DNA from: Pararhizobium antarcticum
Lineage (GTDB): Bacteria > Pseudomonadota > Alphaproteobacteria > Rhizobiales > Rhizobiaceae
Length of the DNA stretch: 64,000 bases
Assembly (NCBI RefSeq): GCF_001885585.1
Contig: NZ_LSRP01000035.1
Location: 1-64,000 of the forward strand
Reading direction: 5' to 3'
The notes beneath the pieces are model-generated. The model was not told where the DNA came from. It saw only the letters and a program-made list of their open reading frames with translations, and ran no database searches. Shown piece by piece: positions 27,157 to 35,686 of the stretch (positions are counted from its first letter, which is position 1; every line of letters starts with the position of its first letter). The position numbers and the translations under genes were made by a program.

Positions 27157-27600
27157 TCATTTCATAGCGCTAACCCCAAACCGGGCATTGATCTCCGGTG
27201 TATCCTTTTCCGAGGCATTCGCGATTTCTTCAATGATCGGGCAATCCGGTCGGCCATTGCCTTGGCAATTGTTCGCCAGGTGCTTGAGGGTCTTGGTCAT
27301 GGCTTGTATTGCCGCAGCCTTGCGCTCCAGTTCGGCGATATGCTCAAGCGCAATTGCTTTGACGTCTGCACTCGCTCTCGACCGGTCACGCCATAAGGTC
27401 AGCAGCGTTTTCATCTGCTCCACCGAAAAACCGAGGTCCCGGGCTCCCCGGACAAAGCGCAATGTATGAATGTCGTTGTCGGTGTAGGTGCGATAACTCG
27501 CCTCCGTTCGAGGCGCGGGACTGATCAGCTTGATCTGCTCATAGTAGCGGATCATTTTTGTCGAAACGCCGGTCGCTTTTGAGGCTTGCCCGATATTCAT
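27157..27600 (-). CDS. hmrR: Copper-responsive MerR-family regulator (HmrR/CueR)
   Basis: A 147-residue regulator. The N-terminal winged helix (MNIGQASKATGVSTKMIRYY) and the dimer helix are typical; the metal loop NNCQGNGRPDCPII supplies two Cys seven residues apart, the Cu(I) signature of CueR and HmrR. It should activate promoters with a long spacer, of which three are visible in this window. It lies 56 bases downstream of the ATPase gene actP, on the same strand, suggesting co-transcription and feedback. Confidence 0.9.
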   Translation of the reverse strand: MNIGQASKATGVSTKMIRYYEQIKLISPAPRTEASYRTYTDNDIHTLRFVRGARDLGFSVEQMKTLLTLWRDRSRASADVKAIALEHIAELERKAAAIQAMTKTLKHLANNCQGNGRPDCPIIEEIANASEKDTPEINARFGVSAMK

Positions 27601-27656
27601 TCTCGTATCCTACTCTGAGGGAAAGGGCGTCCGGCCAGAACCGGACGCCAGATTTT

Positions 27657-30140
27657 TCAAGCCGGAGTTGCCCGCCGAAGACGGAGCGCATTGCCAAGTA
27701 CAAACACACTCGACATTGCCATCGCAGCCGCTGCGAATATCGGCGACATAAGGGGGCCGTTCACGGGGTACAATACGCCAGCTGCGACCGGAATGAGCAG
27801 GACGTTATAGGCGAAGGCCCAAAACAAGTTCTGCTTGATGTTCAGGATCGTGGCCTTGCTGAGGGCGATGGCCTTCGGCACGCCGTTCAGGTCTCCGGAC
27901 ATCAGCACGACATCGGCACTTTCAATCGCGATATCGGTTCCTGTGCCGACCGCCAAGCCAACATCGGCTTCGGTCAGGGCCGGGGCGTCGTTGATGCCAT
28001 CACCGATGAAGGCCACCATTCGGTTGTCGTGTCGAAGTCTCTTGATCGCCTCGACCTTACCCTCCGGCAAGACCTCGGCGATCACCTCGTCGATGCCAAG
28101 CTGCCTGGCAATTGCCTCGGCCGTACGACGGTTGTCTCCGGTGATCATCGCCACCTTCAGGCCGAGGTTATGCAAGGCTTTGATCGCCTGCGGCGTGGTT
28201 TCCTTGATCGGGTCGGAGACAGCGATGATGGCTGCCAGACGTCCATCGATCGCTGCGTAGAGCGGAGACTTGCCGTTATCGCCGAGCTGCTCGGCTTCGC
28301 GGGCGAACGTCGAAACGTCGATCTTGTGCAGATGCAGGGCGCGGTCGGCACCAACAAGGATGTCCGATCCGTCCACTGTGCCGCGCACACCGAATCCAGG
28401 TTTCGCCTCGAAATTCGTCACAGTGGCTAAACCGACGCCCTTCGCCTTCGCTGCGGATACAATGGCTTCGGCAATCGGATGTTCGGACAACGACTCCAGG
28501 CTGGCAACCAGAGCCAGTACCCGGTCGGCATCGAAACCGTCGGCGATGATGAAGTCCGTCAGTTCAGGGCGGCCCTTGGTCAGGGTTCCGGTCTTGTCAA
28601 GCGCGACGACAGTGGCCTCGCGCAGGCTTTGCAAAGCCTCGCCCTTGCGGAAGAGGATGCCGAGTTCGGCTGCGCGACCAGTGCCGACCATGATCGAGGT
28701 CGGTGTTGCCAGACCCATCGCACAGGGGCACGCGATGATGAGAACCGCGACCGCGTTGACCAGCGCGAATGTCAGCGAGGGGGAGGGGCCGAAAACGTAC
28801 CAGGCTGCGAACGTGATCACAGCCGCGAGGATAACGGCCGGAACAAACCAACCGGTCACCTTGTCGACCAAGGCCTGGATCGGCAATTTCGAACCCTGTG
28901 CCGTCTCGACCATCTTGATGATCTGTGCGAGCAGCGTGTCGCTGCCGACCTTGGTGGCCTTGAAAGTAAAAGACCCTGTCTTGTTGATGGTACCACCAAC
29001 AACCTCGCTATTTGCAGACTTCTGAACGGGCACAGGCTCTCCTGTGATCATGGATTCGTCGATGTACGAGTTGCCATCCACCACAGTACCGTCGACCGGA
29101 ATTTTCTCACCGGGTCTGATCCGGATGACGTCGCCGACGACAACGTCGCTGATCTGGATTTCGACGAATTCGCCGCCGTGCGAGACGAAGGCCGTCTTGG
29201 GCTGCAGTCCAACAAGGCGCTTGATCGCCTGGCTGGTCCGTCCCTTGGCGCCGGCCTCGAGATATCGGCCGAGCAGGATCAGCGTGACGATGACGGCCGC
29301 AGCCTCGTAATAGACATTCGCGGTCCCTGGCGGCAGAAGGCCAGGTATAAAGGTAGCAACGACCGAATAACCCCAGGCCGCAGACGTACCAAGGACGACA
29401 AGCGAATTCATATCCGGCGTCCAGCGCAACAGGTTTGGCACGCCCTTCTGGAAGAACCTCAGGCCCGGACCAAACAGAACCACGGACGCCAGCACGAACT
29501 GCAGATACAGATTGTTGCGCATTCCGATGGTGCCCATGATCAGTTCGTGGACGCCGGGAATGAAGTGGGAGCCCATTTCCAACAGAAAGAGCGGAAGTGT
29601 CAGCAACGCCGAGAAGACCAGCATATTCTTCAGGGTGCGTGTTTCAGCGGTGCGACGATCTTCACCTTCATCGCCGATGTCAGCTGCGACCACCTTGCGA
29701 ACGTCATATCCGGCACCCCGGACGGCCGCCTCAAGCGCCGTGATCTCAGTCGCTCCGGAAATCAGGCGAACGGTCGCCTTCTCTGTTGCAAGATTGACTG
29801 AAGCGTCGATGACCCCGGGCACAGTCTTCAGCGCCTTTTCGACACGCGAAACGCACGAGGCGCAGGTCATTCCTTCGATGCTGAGCTCTTGGGTGACAAT
29901 CTTGGGCTGGTATCCGGCCTTTTCGATTGCGCGGAATACGCCATCGGTGTCCGGTGCTCCATCGAAGTGAACCGTTGCGCGTTCCGTAGCCAAGTTGACA
30001 CTGGCGGAAGCCACGCCAGGGACGGCCAGAATCGCTTTTTCCACGCGCGAAACGCAGGAAGCGCATGTCATTCCCTCGATGCCAAAATCGGTCGCGACGG
30101 GTATGGGAGAGGCTGGTGTGATCTTTGATAATGCAGTCAT
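27657..30140 (-). CDS. actP: Cu(I)-exporting P1B-type ATPase (ActP/CopA)
   Basis: An 827-residue pump with two N-terminal HMA domains, each with [14 protein letters not shown] (near residues 23 and 89). It carries [24 protein letters not shown] and [10 protein letters not shown]. This is the copper ATPase type called ActP or CopA in rhizobia, exporting cytoplasmic Cu(I). It is preceded by a well-formed MerR-type promoter (30173-30202) and followed by hmrR. Its N-terminus differs from that of the second ATPase at 21959. Confidence 0.93.
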   Translation of the reverse strand: MTALSKITPASPIPVATDFGIEGMTCASCVSRVEKAILAVPGVASASVNLATERATVHFDGAPDTDGVFRAIEKAGYQPKIVTQELSIEGMTCASCVSRVEKALKTVPGVIDASVNLATEKATVRLISGATEITALEAAVRGAGYDVRKVVAADIGDEGEDRRTAETRTLKNMLVFSALLTLPLFLLEMGSHFIPGVHELIMGTIGMRNNLYLQFVLASVVLFGPGLRFFQKGVPNLLRWTPDMNSLVVLGTSAAWGYSVVATFIPGLLPPGTANVYYEAAAVIVTLILLGRYLEAGAKGRTSQAIKRLVGLQPKTAFVSHGGEFVEIQISDVVVGDVIRIRPGEKIPVDGTVVDGNSYIDESMITGEPVPVQKSANSEVVGGTINKTGSFTFKATKVGSDTLLAQIIKMVETAQGSKLPIQALVDKVTGWFVPAVILAAVITFAAWYVFGPSPSLTFALVNAVAVLIIACPCAMGLATPTSIMVGTGRAAELGILFRKGEALQSLREATVVALDKTGTLTKGRPELTDFIIADGFDADRVLALVASLESLSEHPIAEAIVSAAKAKGVGLATVTNFEAKPGFGVRGTVDGSDILVGADRALHLHKIDVSTFAREAEQLGDNGKSPLYAAIDGRLAAIIAVSDPIKETTPQAIKALHNLGLKVAMITGDNRRTAEAIARQLGIDEVIAEVLPEGKVEAIKRLRHDNRMVAFIGDGINDAPALTEADVGLAVGTGTDIAIESADVVLMSGDLNGVPKAIALSKATILNIKQNLFWAFAYNVLLIPVAAGVLYPVNGPLMSPIFAAAAMAMSSVFVLGNALRLRRATPA

Positions 30141-30172
30141 CGGATAGTGTCCTTTTCCTTAACTGTATAGAT

Positions 30173-30202
30173 AGATGCACCTTCCCAGCATGGTAAGGTC
30201 AA
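30173..30202 (-). promoter_or_regulatory. CueR/HmrR-type promoter-operator of actP
   Basis: On the minus strand TTGACC (plus 30197-30202) is followed by a 19-base spacer with the dyad ACCTTACCATGCTGGGAAGGT (two mismatched halves of ACCTT-AAGGT, 30179-30199) and a -10 around CATCTA/TATCTA. This matches copper MerR operators closely and lies about 40 bases upstream of the actP start. Confidence 0.75.
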
Positions 30203-30383
30203 GCGATCTTTTGTAAGCGGGTGGATGAACCGGGTGAAGACGTCGGTGATTTGTGAAGACGAATTGCCTGGTCCGTTGCTCGAAAGGGCGACCGGGATCG
30301 AAAACATGACCCGAAGAACTTTTTTCGGAACATGGCTCGTTTGATACGAACTGTTCCTCGACGGTCGATGCGACACGTCGATT

Positions 30384-30409
30384 ACACGCGCCGTCAAGAC
30401 GGCGCGTGT
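30384..30409. repeat. 12-bp hairpin after copZ
   Basis: ACACGCGCCGTC at 30384-30395 is the exact reverse complement of 30398-30409. It is 28 bases beyond the copZ stop and could end that transcript, though no long T-run follows on the minus strand. Confidence 0.45.
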
Positions 30410-30436
30410 TTGTTGGTGATTGCTGAGGACGAAGAT

Positions 30437-30658
30437 TTAGGCGACGTGGCTGCAGCAGGATTTCTTGAAAGATGCCCCGTATCCGGCGCCCGCAATCGAT
30501 GCAAGGAATGCTTCGGATGCCACTTTCGACTCAATCGATACGGTCTTGGTGCCCAGATCGACGGCCACTGAAGCGCTCGGATCGACGGTTTTTACAGCCT
30601 TTTCGATGGTGCTGACACAGTGACCACAGGTCATGTCGGGGATGTTGAGATGATACAT
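30437..30658 (-). CDS. copZ: Copper chaperone CopZ
   Basis: A 73-residue HMA-domain protein with the metal loop MTCGHCVSTIEKA. It carries Cu(I) to the copper ATPase in the cytoplasm. The C-terminus adds a further KSCCSHVA, with two Cys and a His that could extend the site. ATG 30658 is used because the HMA fold starts there (MYHLNIPDMTC). It has its own MerR-type promoter. Confidence 0.92.
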   Translation of the reverse strand: MYHLNIPDMTCGHCVSTIEKAVKTVDPSASVAVDLGTKTVSIESKVASEAFLASIAGAGYGASFKKSCCSHVA

Positions 30659-30691
30659 TGGAAGTCTCCGATTGATGTCTCTGATGCAATG

Positions 30692-30718
30692 TGGGGCTTC
30701 CAACGATGGGAGGGTCAA
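30692..30718 (-). promoter_or_regulatory. CueR/HmrR-type promoter-operator of copZ
   Basis: On the minus strand TTGACC (plus 30713-30718) is followed by 19 bases with the partial dyad CTCCCATCGTTGGAAGCCC and a weak -10. The core CCA-x4-TTGGAA-like half sites resemble the 20.8 kb operator. It lies about 35 bases from the copZ start. Confidence 0.6.
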
Positions 30719-31261
30719 GGCCCTTCTGATCGAATATGGAATTCGCTTTCACCAACCGGTGGGCCACTTGGCTCGCCCGTCACACCGTGAAGCGGACAGA
30801 GCCGTCGCAGCAATGATATCGGATGCATGGTGGATGATCGCACGGTTGTCTCGTGAGGCTCTGCTCACACATCTGCGTGTACCCACGTCGTTTGCCAGGT
30901 GCCCATCGTTGGGCATCTCCTTTCTGAAGTCCTCCCGCAGGCTGTTGTTCATTGCCGCCTGCTTGGGATCATCCTTGGTCCCTCTGGCATAGGTGCACCC
31001 GCCGCAGTGAAGCATGGTTCGCACATCCCGAAGCGGAAACAATCCCGACGCAAGACGCCCAACCTTGAGATGTTCTGCGGTACATGGGATTTTGTCGACA
31101 TGCCCCATTGGGACATAGGTTCGGGGACATAGGTTTATATCGATGCTTGCGGAGACATCTGGCTGGCCTTGATATAGTCATCACAAAATCAAATATCCAG
31201 ACAACCGATGTTGATGGCCAACCGCATCTGATTCCGGCCATCGACCTTTTCCGGAGCGTCC
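30719..31261. other. 540-base gap at the right edge of the copper island
   Basis: No convincing gene. A minus-strand frame at 30749-31108 (119 codons, containing HCGGCTYARG) has neither a good ribosome site nor recognised motifs. At 31110-31135 the 12-mer GGGACATAGGTT occurs twice with a 14-base period. The position, between the last copper gene and chromosomal genes, suits an island boundary. Confidence 0.45.
31110..31135. repeat. Tandem 12-mer repeat, possible element-end remnant
   Basis: GGGACATAGGTT at 31110-31121 is repeated at 31124-31135. Repeated short sites near a boundary are what transposase-binding ends look like, but I found no inverted copy near metY, so it is not shown to be the Tn7-like end. 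Confidence 0.4.
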
Positions 31262-31621
31262 ATGTCCCACGTCGTGAAACCCCATGTCCTGAAATTCGAC
31301 CCGGCCACCGCCATTCCCGAAATCGGCGCGCCTGCGCCGGATCGCCTGATTTCAGGCGACCCACGCTTCACCACCTGGAACATCGAGGAAGCGGACGGCG
31401 GTATCTATGCCGGCATCTGGCAGTCGACGCCGGGCAAGTGGCGGATCTCCTACGATGAATGGGAATACTTCCACATTCTCGAGGGTCACTCGGTCGTCAC
31501 CGAAGACGGCGGCGAGCCAACTCACCTGAGAGCCGGCGACCGCCTGATCCTCAGACCCGGCTTCAAGGGAACCTGGGAAGTCCTTGAAACGACTCGCAAG
31601 GACTATGTCATCAGGCTCTAG
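31262..31621 (+). CDS. Cupin-domain protein (DUF861 type)
   Basis: A 119-residue single-domain cupin. WRISYDEWEYFHILEGHSVV and TEDGGEPTHLRAGDRLILRP are the two cupin motifs, with the DUF861 flavour seen in ureidoglycolate-hydrolase-like and ethanolamine-linked proteins. The substrate is unknown. Its TAG stop lies in CTAG, which also supplies the stop of the convergent glutathione-transferase gene. Confidence 0.8.
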   Translation: MSHVVKPHVLKFDPATAIPEIGAPAPDRLISGDPRFTTWNIEEADGGIYAGIWQSTPGKWRISYDEWEYFHILEGHSVVTEDGGEPTHLRAGDRLILRPGFKGTWEVLETTRKDYVIRL

Positions 31622-32277
31622 CTCGCGGCCTTCATCCGGGCCGCCGCCGCTTCATGACCGGCAACCATGGCAGCATCTTCGGCCATGACCTTCTGGATGC
31701 TCGCCCGGCTGTTGATCCGTTCCATATAGGCCTGGAAGGCGGGGCGCGCTTCGACGAGCCCGATCATCGTCGTCCAGTGCAGTGCGATCCCCCAGAGAAG
31801 ATCCGCAGCTGTCAATCGATCGCCGAGAAGATAGGGGCCGGCTTTCAGGGCATCGTCCAGCATGTCGATGAGCGCATCATAGCTTGCATAGGGCGTCTCG
31901 TTCATCGAGCCCGGCTCGCGTTTCATGTAGCGATCGACCACTGCCGGTTCGAAGCAGCTGCCATAGATGAACAGCCAGCGGACATAGGCGCCGCGCTCGG
32001 GATCGGTGAGGGCAGGGGCCAGACCCGGCTCCGGAAACAGGTCGGCGAGATAGAGATAGATGCCCCCCTGTTCTGTGACCAGCGTCTCGCCGACACGCAC
32101 CGCGGGCACTTTGCCGAGCGGATTGACAGCAAGATAGGCCGGCTGCCGCTGCTCGCCCGCCTTCATGTTGAGCACATGCAGTTGATAGGGAACCTTCAAC
32201 TCTTCGAGCAGCACGCGTGCGCCCGCAGCGCGGGTCTGGGGCGAGTAGTACAGGGTGATCGGCTGGTCTTTGGTCAT
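31618..32277 (-). CDS. Glutathione S-transferase family protein
   Basis: A 219-residue cytosolic GST. The thioredoxin-like N-terminal domain (ITLYYSPQTRAAGARVLLEE then NPLGKVPAV and TEQGGIYLYLADLF) is followed by a helical C-terminal domain with LLGDRLTAADLLWGIALHW. It would conjugate or reduce small electrophiles with glutathione; substrate unknown. It is divergent from the WYL regulator, which may control it. Confidence 0.88.
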   Translation of the reverse strand: MTKDQPITLYYSPQTRAAGARVLLEELKVPYQLHVLNMKAGEQRQPAYLAVNPLGKVPAVRVGETLVTEQGGIYLYLADLFPEPGLAPALTDPERGAYVRWLFIYGSCFEPAVVDRYMKREPGSMNETPYASYDALIDMLDDALKAGPYLLGDRLTAADLLWGIALHWTTMIGLVEARPAFQAYMERINSRASIQKVMAEDAAMVAGHEAAAARMKAAS

Positions 32278-32395
32278 TCTCTGGTCTCCCTTTCAATGGT
32301 TGTCGCCCTGCGGCGATGACGGGAGAATGCGCCGGCATACCTGTCAGATTGTGTCAGGTTGGTTTAGCATACTCCTCGACAGGAGGATTTTTCCA

Positions 32396-33379
32396 ATGCG
32401 CGCGAGCCGGCTGATCAATATCCTGACGACCCTGCAGGCAAAGGGACTGGTGACGGCGGAGGCGTTGGCCGCGGAGAACGAGGTGTCGGTGCGTACGATC
32501 TACCGGGACATCGACGCTCTCTCTTTGTCCGGCATCCCGGTTTACAGCGAACGCGGCTCCGAGGGGGGCTACCGTCTTCTCGATGGCTATCGCGTCCGCC
32601 TGAATGGCCTGACTCCTGGCGAGGCGGAGGCGATGTTTCTCTCGGGCATCCCCGGGGCCGCTGCCGATCTTGGCCTTGGCTCCCTGATGGCGGGCGCCCA
32701 GAAGAAGCTGACGGCGGCCCTGCCGGAGGACTTGAGGGAAAGTGCGCGCCGCCTGCAGTCGAAATTCCATCTCGACGCACCCGCCTGGCTCGCCGAGGGC
32801 GAGCAACCGCTCTATCTCCAGGCGATCGCTGATGCCGTCTGGAATTCCAAGCGCATCCACATGCGTTACCGCTCCTGGAAGGCGGAGAAGAACCGCGTCG
32901 CCGAACCACTTGGCATCGTCATGAAGGGCGGCGCCTGGTATCTCGTCGCTCGGGTCGACGCCACCAAGCGAACCTATCGCATTTCCAGGGTGCTGGACCT
33001 GATCGTCACCGAGGAGCACTTCGACTGGCCCAAGGACTTTGATCTCTCGGCCTATTGGGACGAAAACACGCGGCGGCTGGAACTGGAGCTCTACCCGAAT
33101 TGGGCGACAATCCGCCTCTCGCCCTGGGGGCTGAAAGAGATCGAACACATGGCGCCACCCTATGTCCGCGCCCATCTGGAACTCCTCGGCGAGCCAGACG
33201 AGCGTGGCTGGTGCACCGTCCGGCTGCCGGTGGCGCAGGAGCGCATGGCTGTGTCCGAAATGCTGAAACTGGTCTCGGAGGTCGAGGTCATCGACCCGCC
33301 GGAATTGCGCCTAGCGATGCGTCGGGCCGTTGAAGGCCTGATGACGCGCTATGCACCGGTGGCCGACCTCACCAGGTGA
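32396..33379 (+). CDS. YafY-type transcriptional regulator (HTH-11 and WYL domains)
   Basis: A 327-residue regulator. The N-terminal HTH (MRASRLINILTTLQAKGLVT, SVRTIYRDIDALSLSGIPVY) and the C-terminal WYL domain (SKRIHMRYRSWKAEKNRVAE, GAWYLVARVD) are clear. WYL domains sense small ligands or nucleic acids. AGGAGGA precedes ATG 32396; an upstream in-frame ATG is less likely. It is divergent from the GST gene, the usual arrangement for a local regulator, and overlaps the P450 gene at the 3' ends by 11 bases. Confidence 0.88.
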   Translation: MRASRLINILTTLQAKGLVTAEALAAENEVSVRTIYRDIDALSLSGIPVYSERGSEGGYRLLDGYRVRLNGLTPGEAEAMFLSGIPGAAADLGLGSLMAGAQKKLTAALPEDLRESARRLQSKFHLDAPAWLAEGEQPLYLQAIADAVWNSKRIHMRYRSWKAEKNRVAEPLGIVMKGGAWYLVARVDATKRTYRISRVLDLIVTEEHFDWPKDFDLSAYWDENTRRLELELYPNWATIRLSPWGLKEIEHMAPPYVRAHLELLGEPDERGWCTVRLPVAQERMAVSEMLKLVSEVEVIDPPELRLAMRRAVEGLMTRYAPVADLTR

Positions 33380-34628
33380 GGTCGAGCCGCTCCAGCCCGT
33401 GAAAATGATAGCTGTCCCTGACAACAGGCGGGCGGGCGAGGCGCAGGCCGGGCAGGCGCTGAAACAGGATCGGCAGGGACAGTTTCAGCTCGAGCCGCGC
33501 CAAGGGAGCGCCGATGCAGAAATGCAGCCCGGCGCCGAACGAGACGTGCACACCCTCGTTGCGATCCGGACGGAAGCTCAGGGGATCGGTGAATTTCTTG
33601 GGGTCGACATTGGCCGCCGCCAGCAGCAGGCCGATCTTGTCGCCCTTCTTGAGGTGGATCCCGCCGTCAAGCGTGATATCCGACAGCGCGTAGCGCTGGA
33701 AGATGTGCAGCGGCGCGGCGTAGCGCATGGTTTCCTCGATCGTGCGTTCGGTCGCCTGATCGTCCGCAAACAGCATCTCGGGGCTTTCGCCGGTCTCAAG
33801 GATCGTGTGCACGGCATTGCCCAGCTGGTGCACGGTCGCCTCGTGGCCGGCATTCAGGAGCAGCACGGCGGTCGATATCAGCTCCGCATCGGACAGGCGC
33901 TCGCCATCCTTCTCCGTGGTGATCATATGGGTCAGCAGATCGTCGCCGGGAGACTGGCGCTTGGCGGCGATGATGCCGGCGAGATAGGCGCTGAATTCGG
34001 CAGACGCCCGGTTGGCGTCGTGCTCGGTCTCCAGCGTCGGATTGAACATGTACATGCGCACCATCCGGTGCGACCAGTCGAGCAGCAGCGGGCCGTCTTC
34101 GACCGGCACGCCGAGCATGCGGGCAATGACCGTGACCGGGATGATTTCGGCATAGGTCTTCAAGAGCTCGACATGCCCGTCCTTCTCGAAGCCGTCGATG
34201 ATTCTGTGCGCCAGTGCCGCGATCTCCGGCTTCAACTGCTCGATCTGGCGCGACACGAAAGCCCGATTGACGAGCGTGCGCAGACGCGTGTGGGCCGGTG
34301 GCTCCAGCTCCAGCAGCGAATAGGCCTCGAGCGCGTCGAAATCTTGAAGGTGCGGCTTGGGCGCGGGCATGCCAAGTTCCTCGCGCGTTGCGACATGGAG
34401 AATCTGGCGGCCGAACCTGCGGTCTCGCAGAAGCCCGTTCACCTGCTCGTAACCGGCAAAATACCATTGCGCCTGCTCCGTCCAGAAAAACGCCGGACAC
34501 TGCGCATGGATGGCGGCATAGGTGGCCAGCGGATTTCTGTAGAAGTCCGGATCACGAACATCGAGGCTGACGTGGCGATTGGCCGGATCAATCGTCAGGC
34601 TGGCGGGAAGGGAAACGGTTTTGGACAT
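33369..34628 (-). CDS. Cytochrome P450
   Basis: A 419-residue soluble bacterial P450. The haem-binding loop HVSFGAGLHFCIGAPLARLE holds the Cys ligand at residue 371; the I-helix motif LLNAGHEATVHQLG and the K-helix pair with ETMRYAAPLH are present. It would hydroxylate an unknown substrate and needs a ferredoxin partner that is not encoded next to it. ATG 34628 was chosen over an upstream ATG because family homology begins there. Confidence 0.9.
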   Translation of the reverse strand: MSKTVSLPASLTIDPANRHVSLDVRDPDFYRNPLATYAAIHAQCPAFFWTEQAQWYFAGYEQVNGLLRDRRFGRQILHVATREELGMPAPKPHLQDFDALEAYSLLELEPPAHTRLRTLVNRAFVSRQIEQLKPEIAALAHRIIDGFEKDGHVELLKTYAEIIPVTVIARMLGVPVEDGPLLLDWSHRMVRMYMFNPTLETEHDANRASAEFSAYLAGIIAAKRQSPGDDLLTHMITTEKDGERLSDAELISTAVLLLNAGHEATVHQLGNAVHTILETGESPEMLFADDQATERTIEETMRYAAPLHIFQRYALSDITLDGGIHLKKGDKIGLLLAAANVDPKKFTDPLSFRPDRNEGVHVSFGAGLHFCIGAPLARLELKLSLPILFQRLPGLRLARPPVVRDSYHFHGLERLDLTW

Positions 34629-34836
34629 GGCAGGCAGTCTCGCAGATGGATTGGAAAACGGGGGGCAGCAACCCCATCTATGGGGTGTATAAGGTGCCAG
34701 CCAGGGATGCCACAAGGCGGATTCGTCCTTCTGCATGCCACGATCGGTCATTCTTCATTTCGGAGTGACCGCCTTGCCAACGCGTTGCGAAAGTCTATGT
34801 CATCGGATGAACATCACGGGATTGAAAACTGACACC

Positions 34837-35679
34837 ATGACGGCACCGCGCAGCAGACTTACCGCCGGGATCTTTGCGGCCATCCGCGGCAATCGTGTGC
34901 CTTTGCCGGGCAGGGAGCCGGCCGGCGTGCGGGGCGATACGGTCATCGCCTCCTACAATATCCACAAATGCGTCGGCACCGACAAGCGGTTCGATCCCGG
35001 CCGCATTGCCAGCGTGATCGGTGAGATCGGCGCCGATATCATCGCTCTTCAGGAGGCTGACCAGCGTTTTGGCGAGCGCGCCGGCCTGCTCGATCTGGAA
35101 CGTCTGCATCGTGACAGCCATCTGGTGGCGGTGCCGATCGAAGCCTTTTCGCCGAAGGGGCATGGCTGGCACGGCAATGTGCTGCTGCTGCGCGAAGGCG
35201 CTGTCGCCAAGGTTCACCAGTTGAAGCTGCCGGGTGTCGAGCCGCGCGGCGCGCTGGTCGTTGATCTCGACCTCAAAACCGGCCCGCTCCGAATCATTGC
35301 CGCCCATCTTGGTCTCCTGCGCCATTCGCGGGCACAGCAGGCCGAGGCCATCCTGGCGGTGATCGAGGAAGCGGAGCACCGGCCGACGCTGTTGATCGGC
35401 GATCTCAACGAATGGCGCATGGGTCGTCGTTCGGCGCTGAAATTCCTGACCCCCGTCTTCGATCCGTCTGCAACCGCCGTGCCAAGCTTTCCGTCGCGGT
35501 TTCCAATCCTGGCACTCGATCGTGTCATGGGCAGCCCGCACAGTCTGGTGACGGGCGTTGAGGTTCACAACACGCCGCTGGCGCGGATTGCATCCGATCA
35601 CCTGCCGATCAAGGCGTTCATCGACATGAAGGCGGTGGTATCCGCTGGCGCGGAGACGCTGCCTGCCGAGCAGGGTTGA
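34837..35679 (+). CDS. Endonuclease/exonuclease/phosphatase (EEP) family protein
   Basis: About 280 residues with the EEP fold: VIASYNIHKCVGTDKRF, then the metal Glu in IIALQEADQRF, GDLNEWRMGRRSALKF and the final SDHLPIKAF with the catalytic His. It could hydrolyse phosphodiester bonds in nucleic acids or lipids. ATG 34807 is an alternative start; neither has a strong ribosome site. It sits eight bases upstream of the phospholipase-D-type gene, and such pairs are seen in rhizobia, suggesting a phospholipid role. Confidence 0.8.
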   Translation: MTAPRSRLTAGIFAAIRGNRVPLPGREPAGVRGDTVIASYNIHKCVGTDKRFDPGRIASVIGEIGADIIALQEADQRFGERAGLLDLERLHRDSHLVAVPIEAFSPKGHGWHGNVLLLREGAVAKVHQLKLPGVEPRGALVVDLDLKTGPLRIIAAHLGLLRHSRAQQAEAILAVIEEAEHRPTLLIGDLNEWRMGRRSALKFLTPVFDPSATAVPSFPSRFPILALDRVMGSPHSLVTGVEVHNTPLARIASDHLPIKAFIDMKAVVSAGAETLPAEQG

Positions 35680-35686
35680 TGCGCCG

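Noticed and set aside
30749-31108. 119-codon minus-strand frame with HCGGC
   Set aside because: No ribosome site, no recognised domain, and it lies in a boundary region with repeats; kept only as a comment.
33351-34832. 493-codon plus-strand frame opposite the P450 gene
   Set aside because: Antisense shadow; the P450 haem motif is on the other strand.
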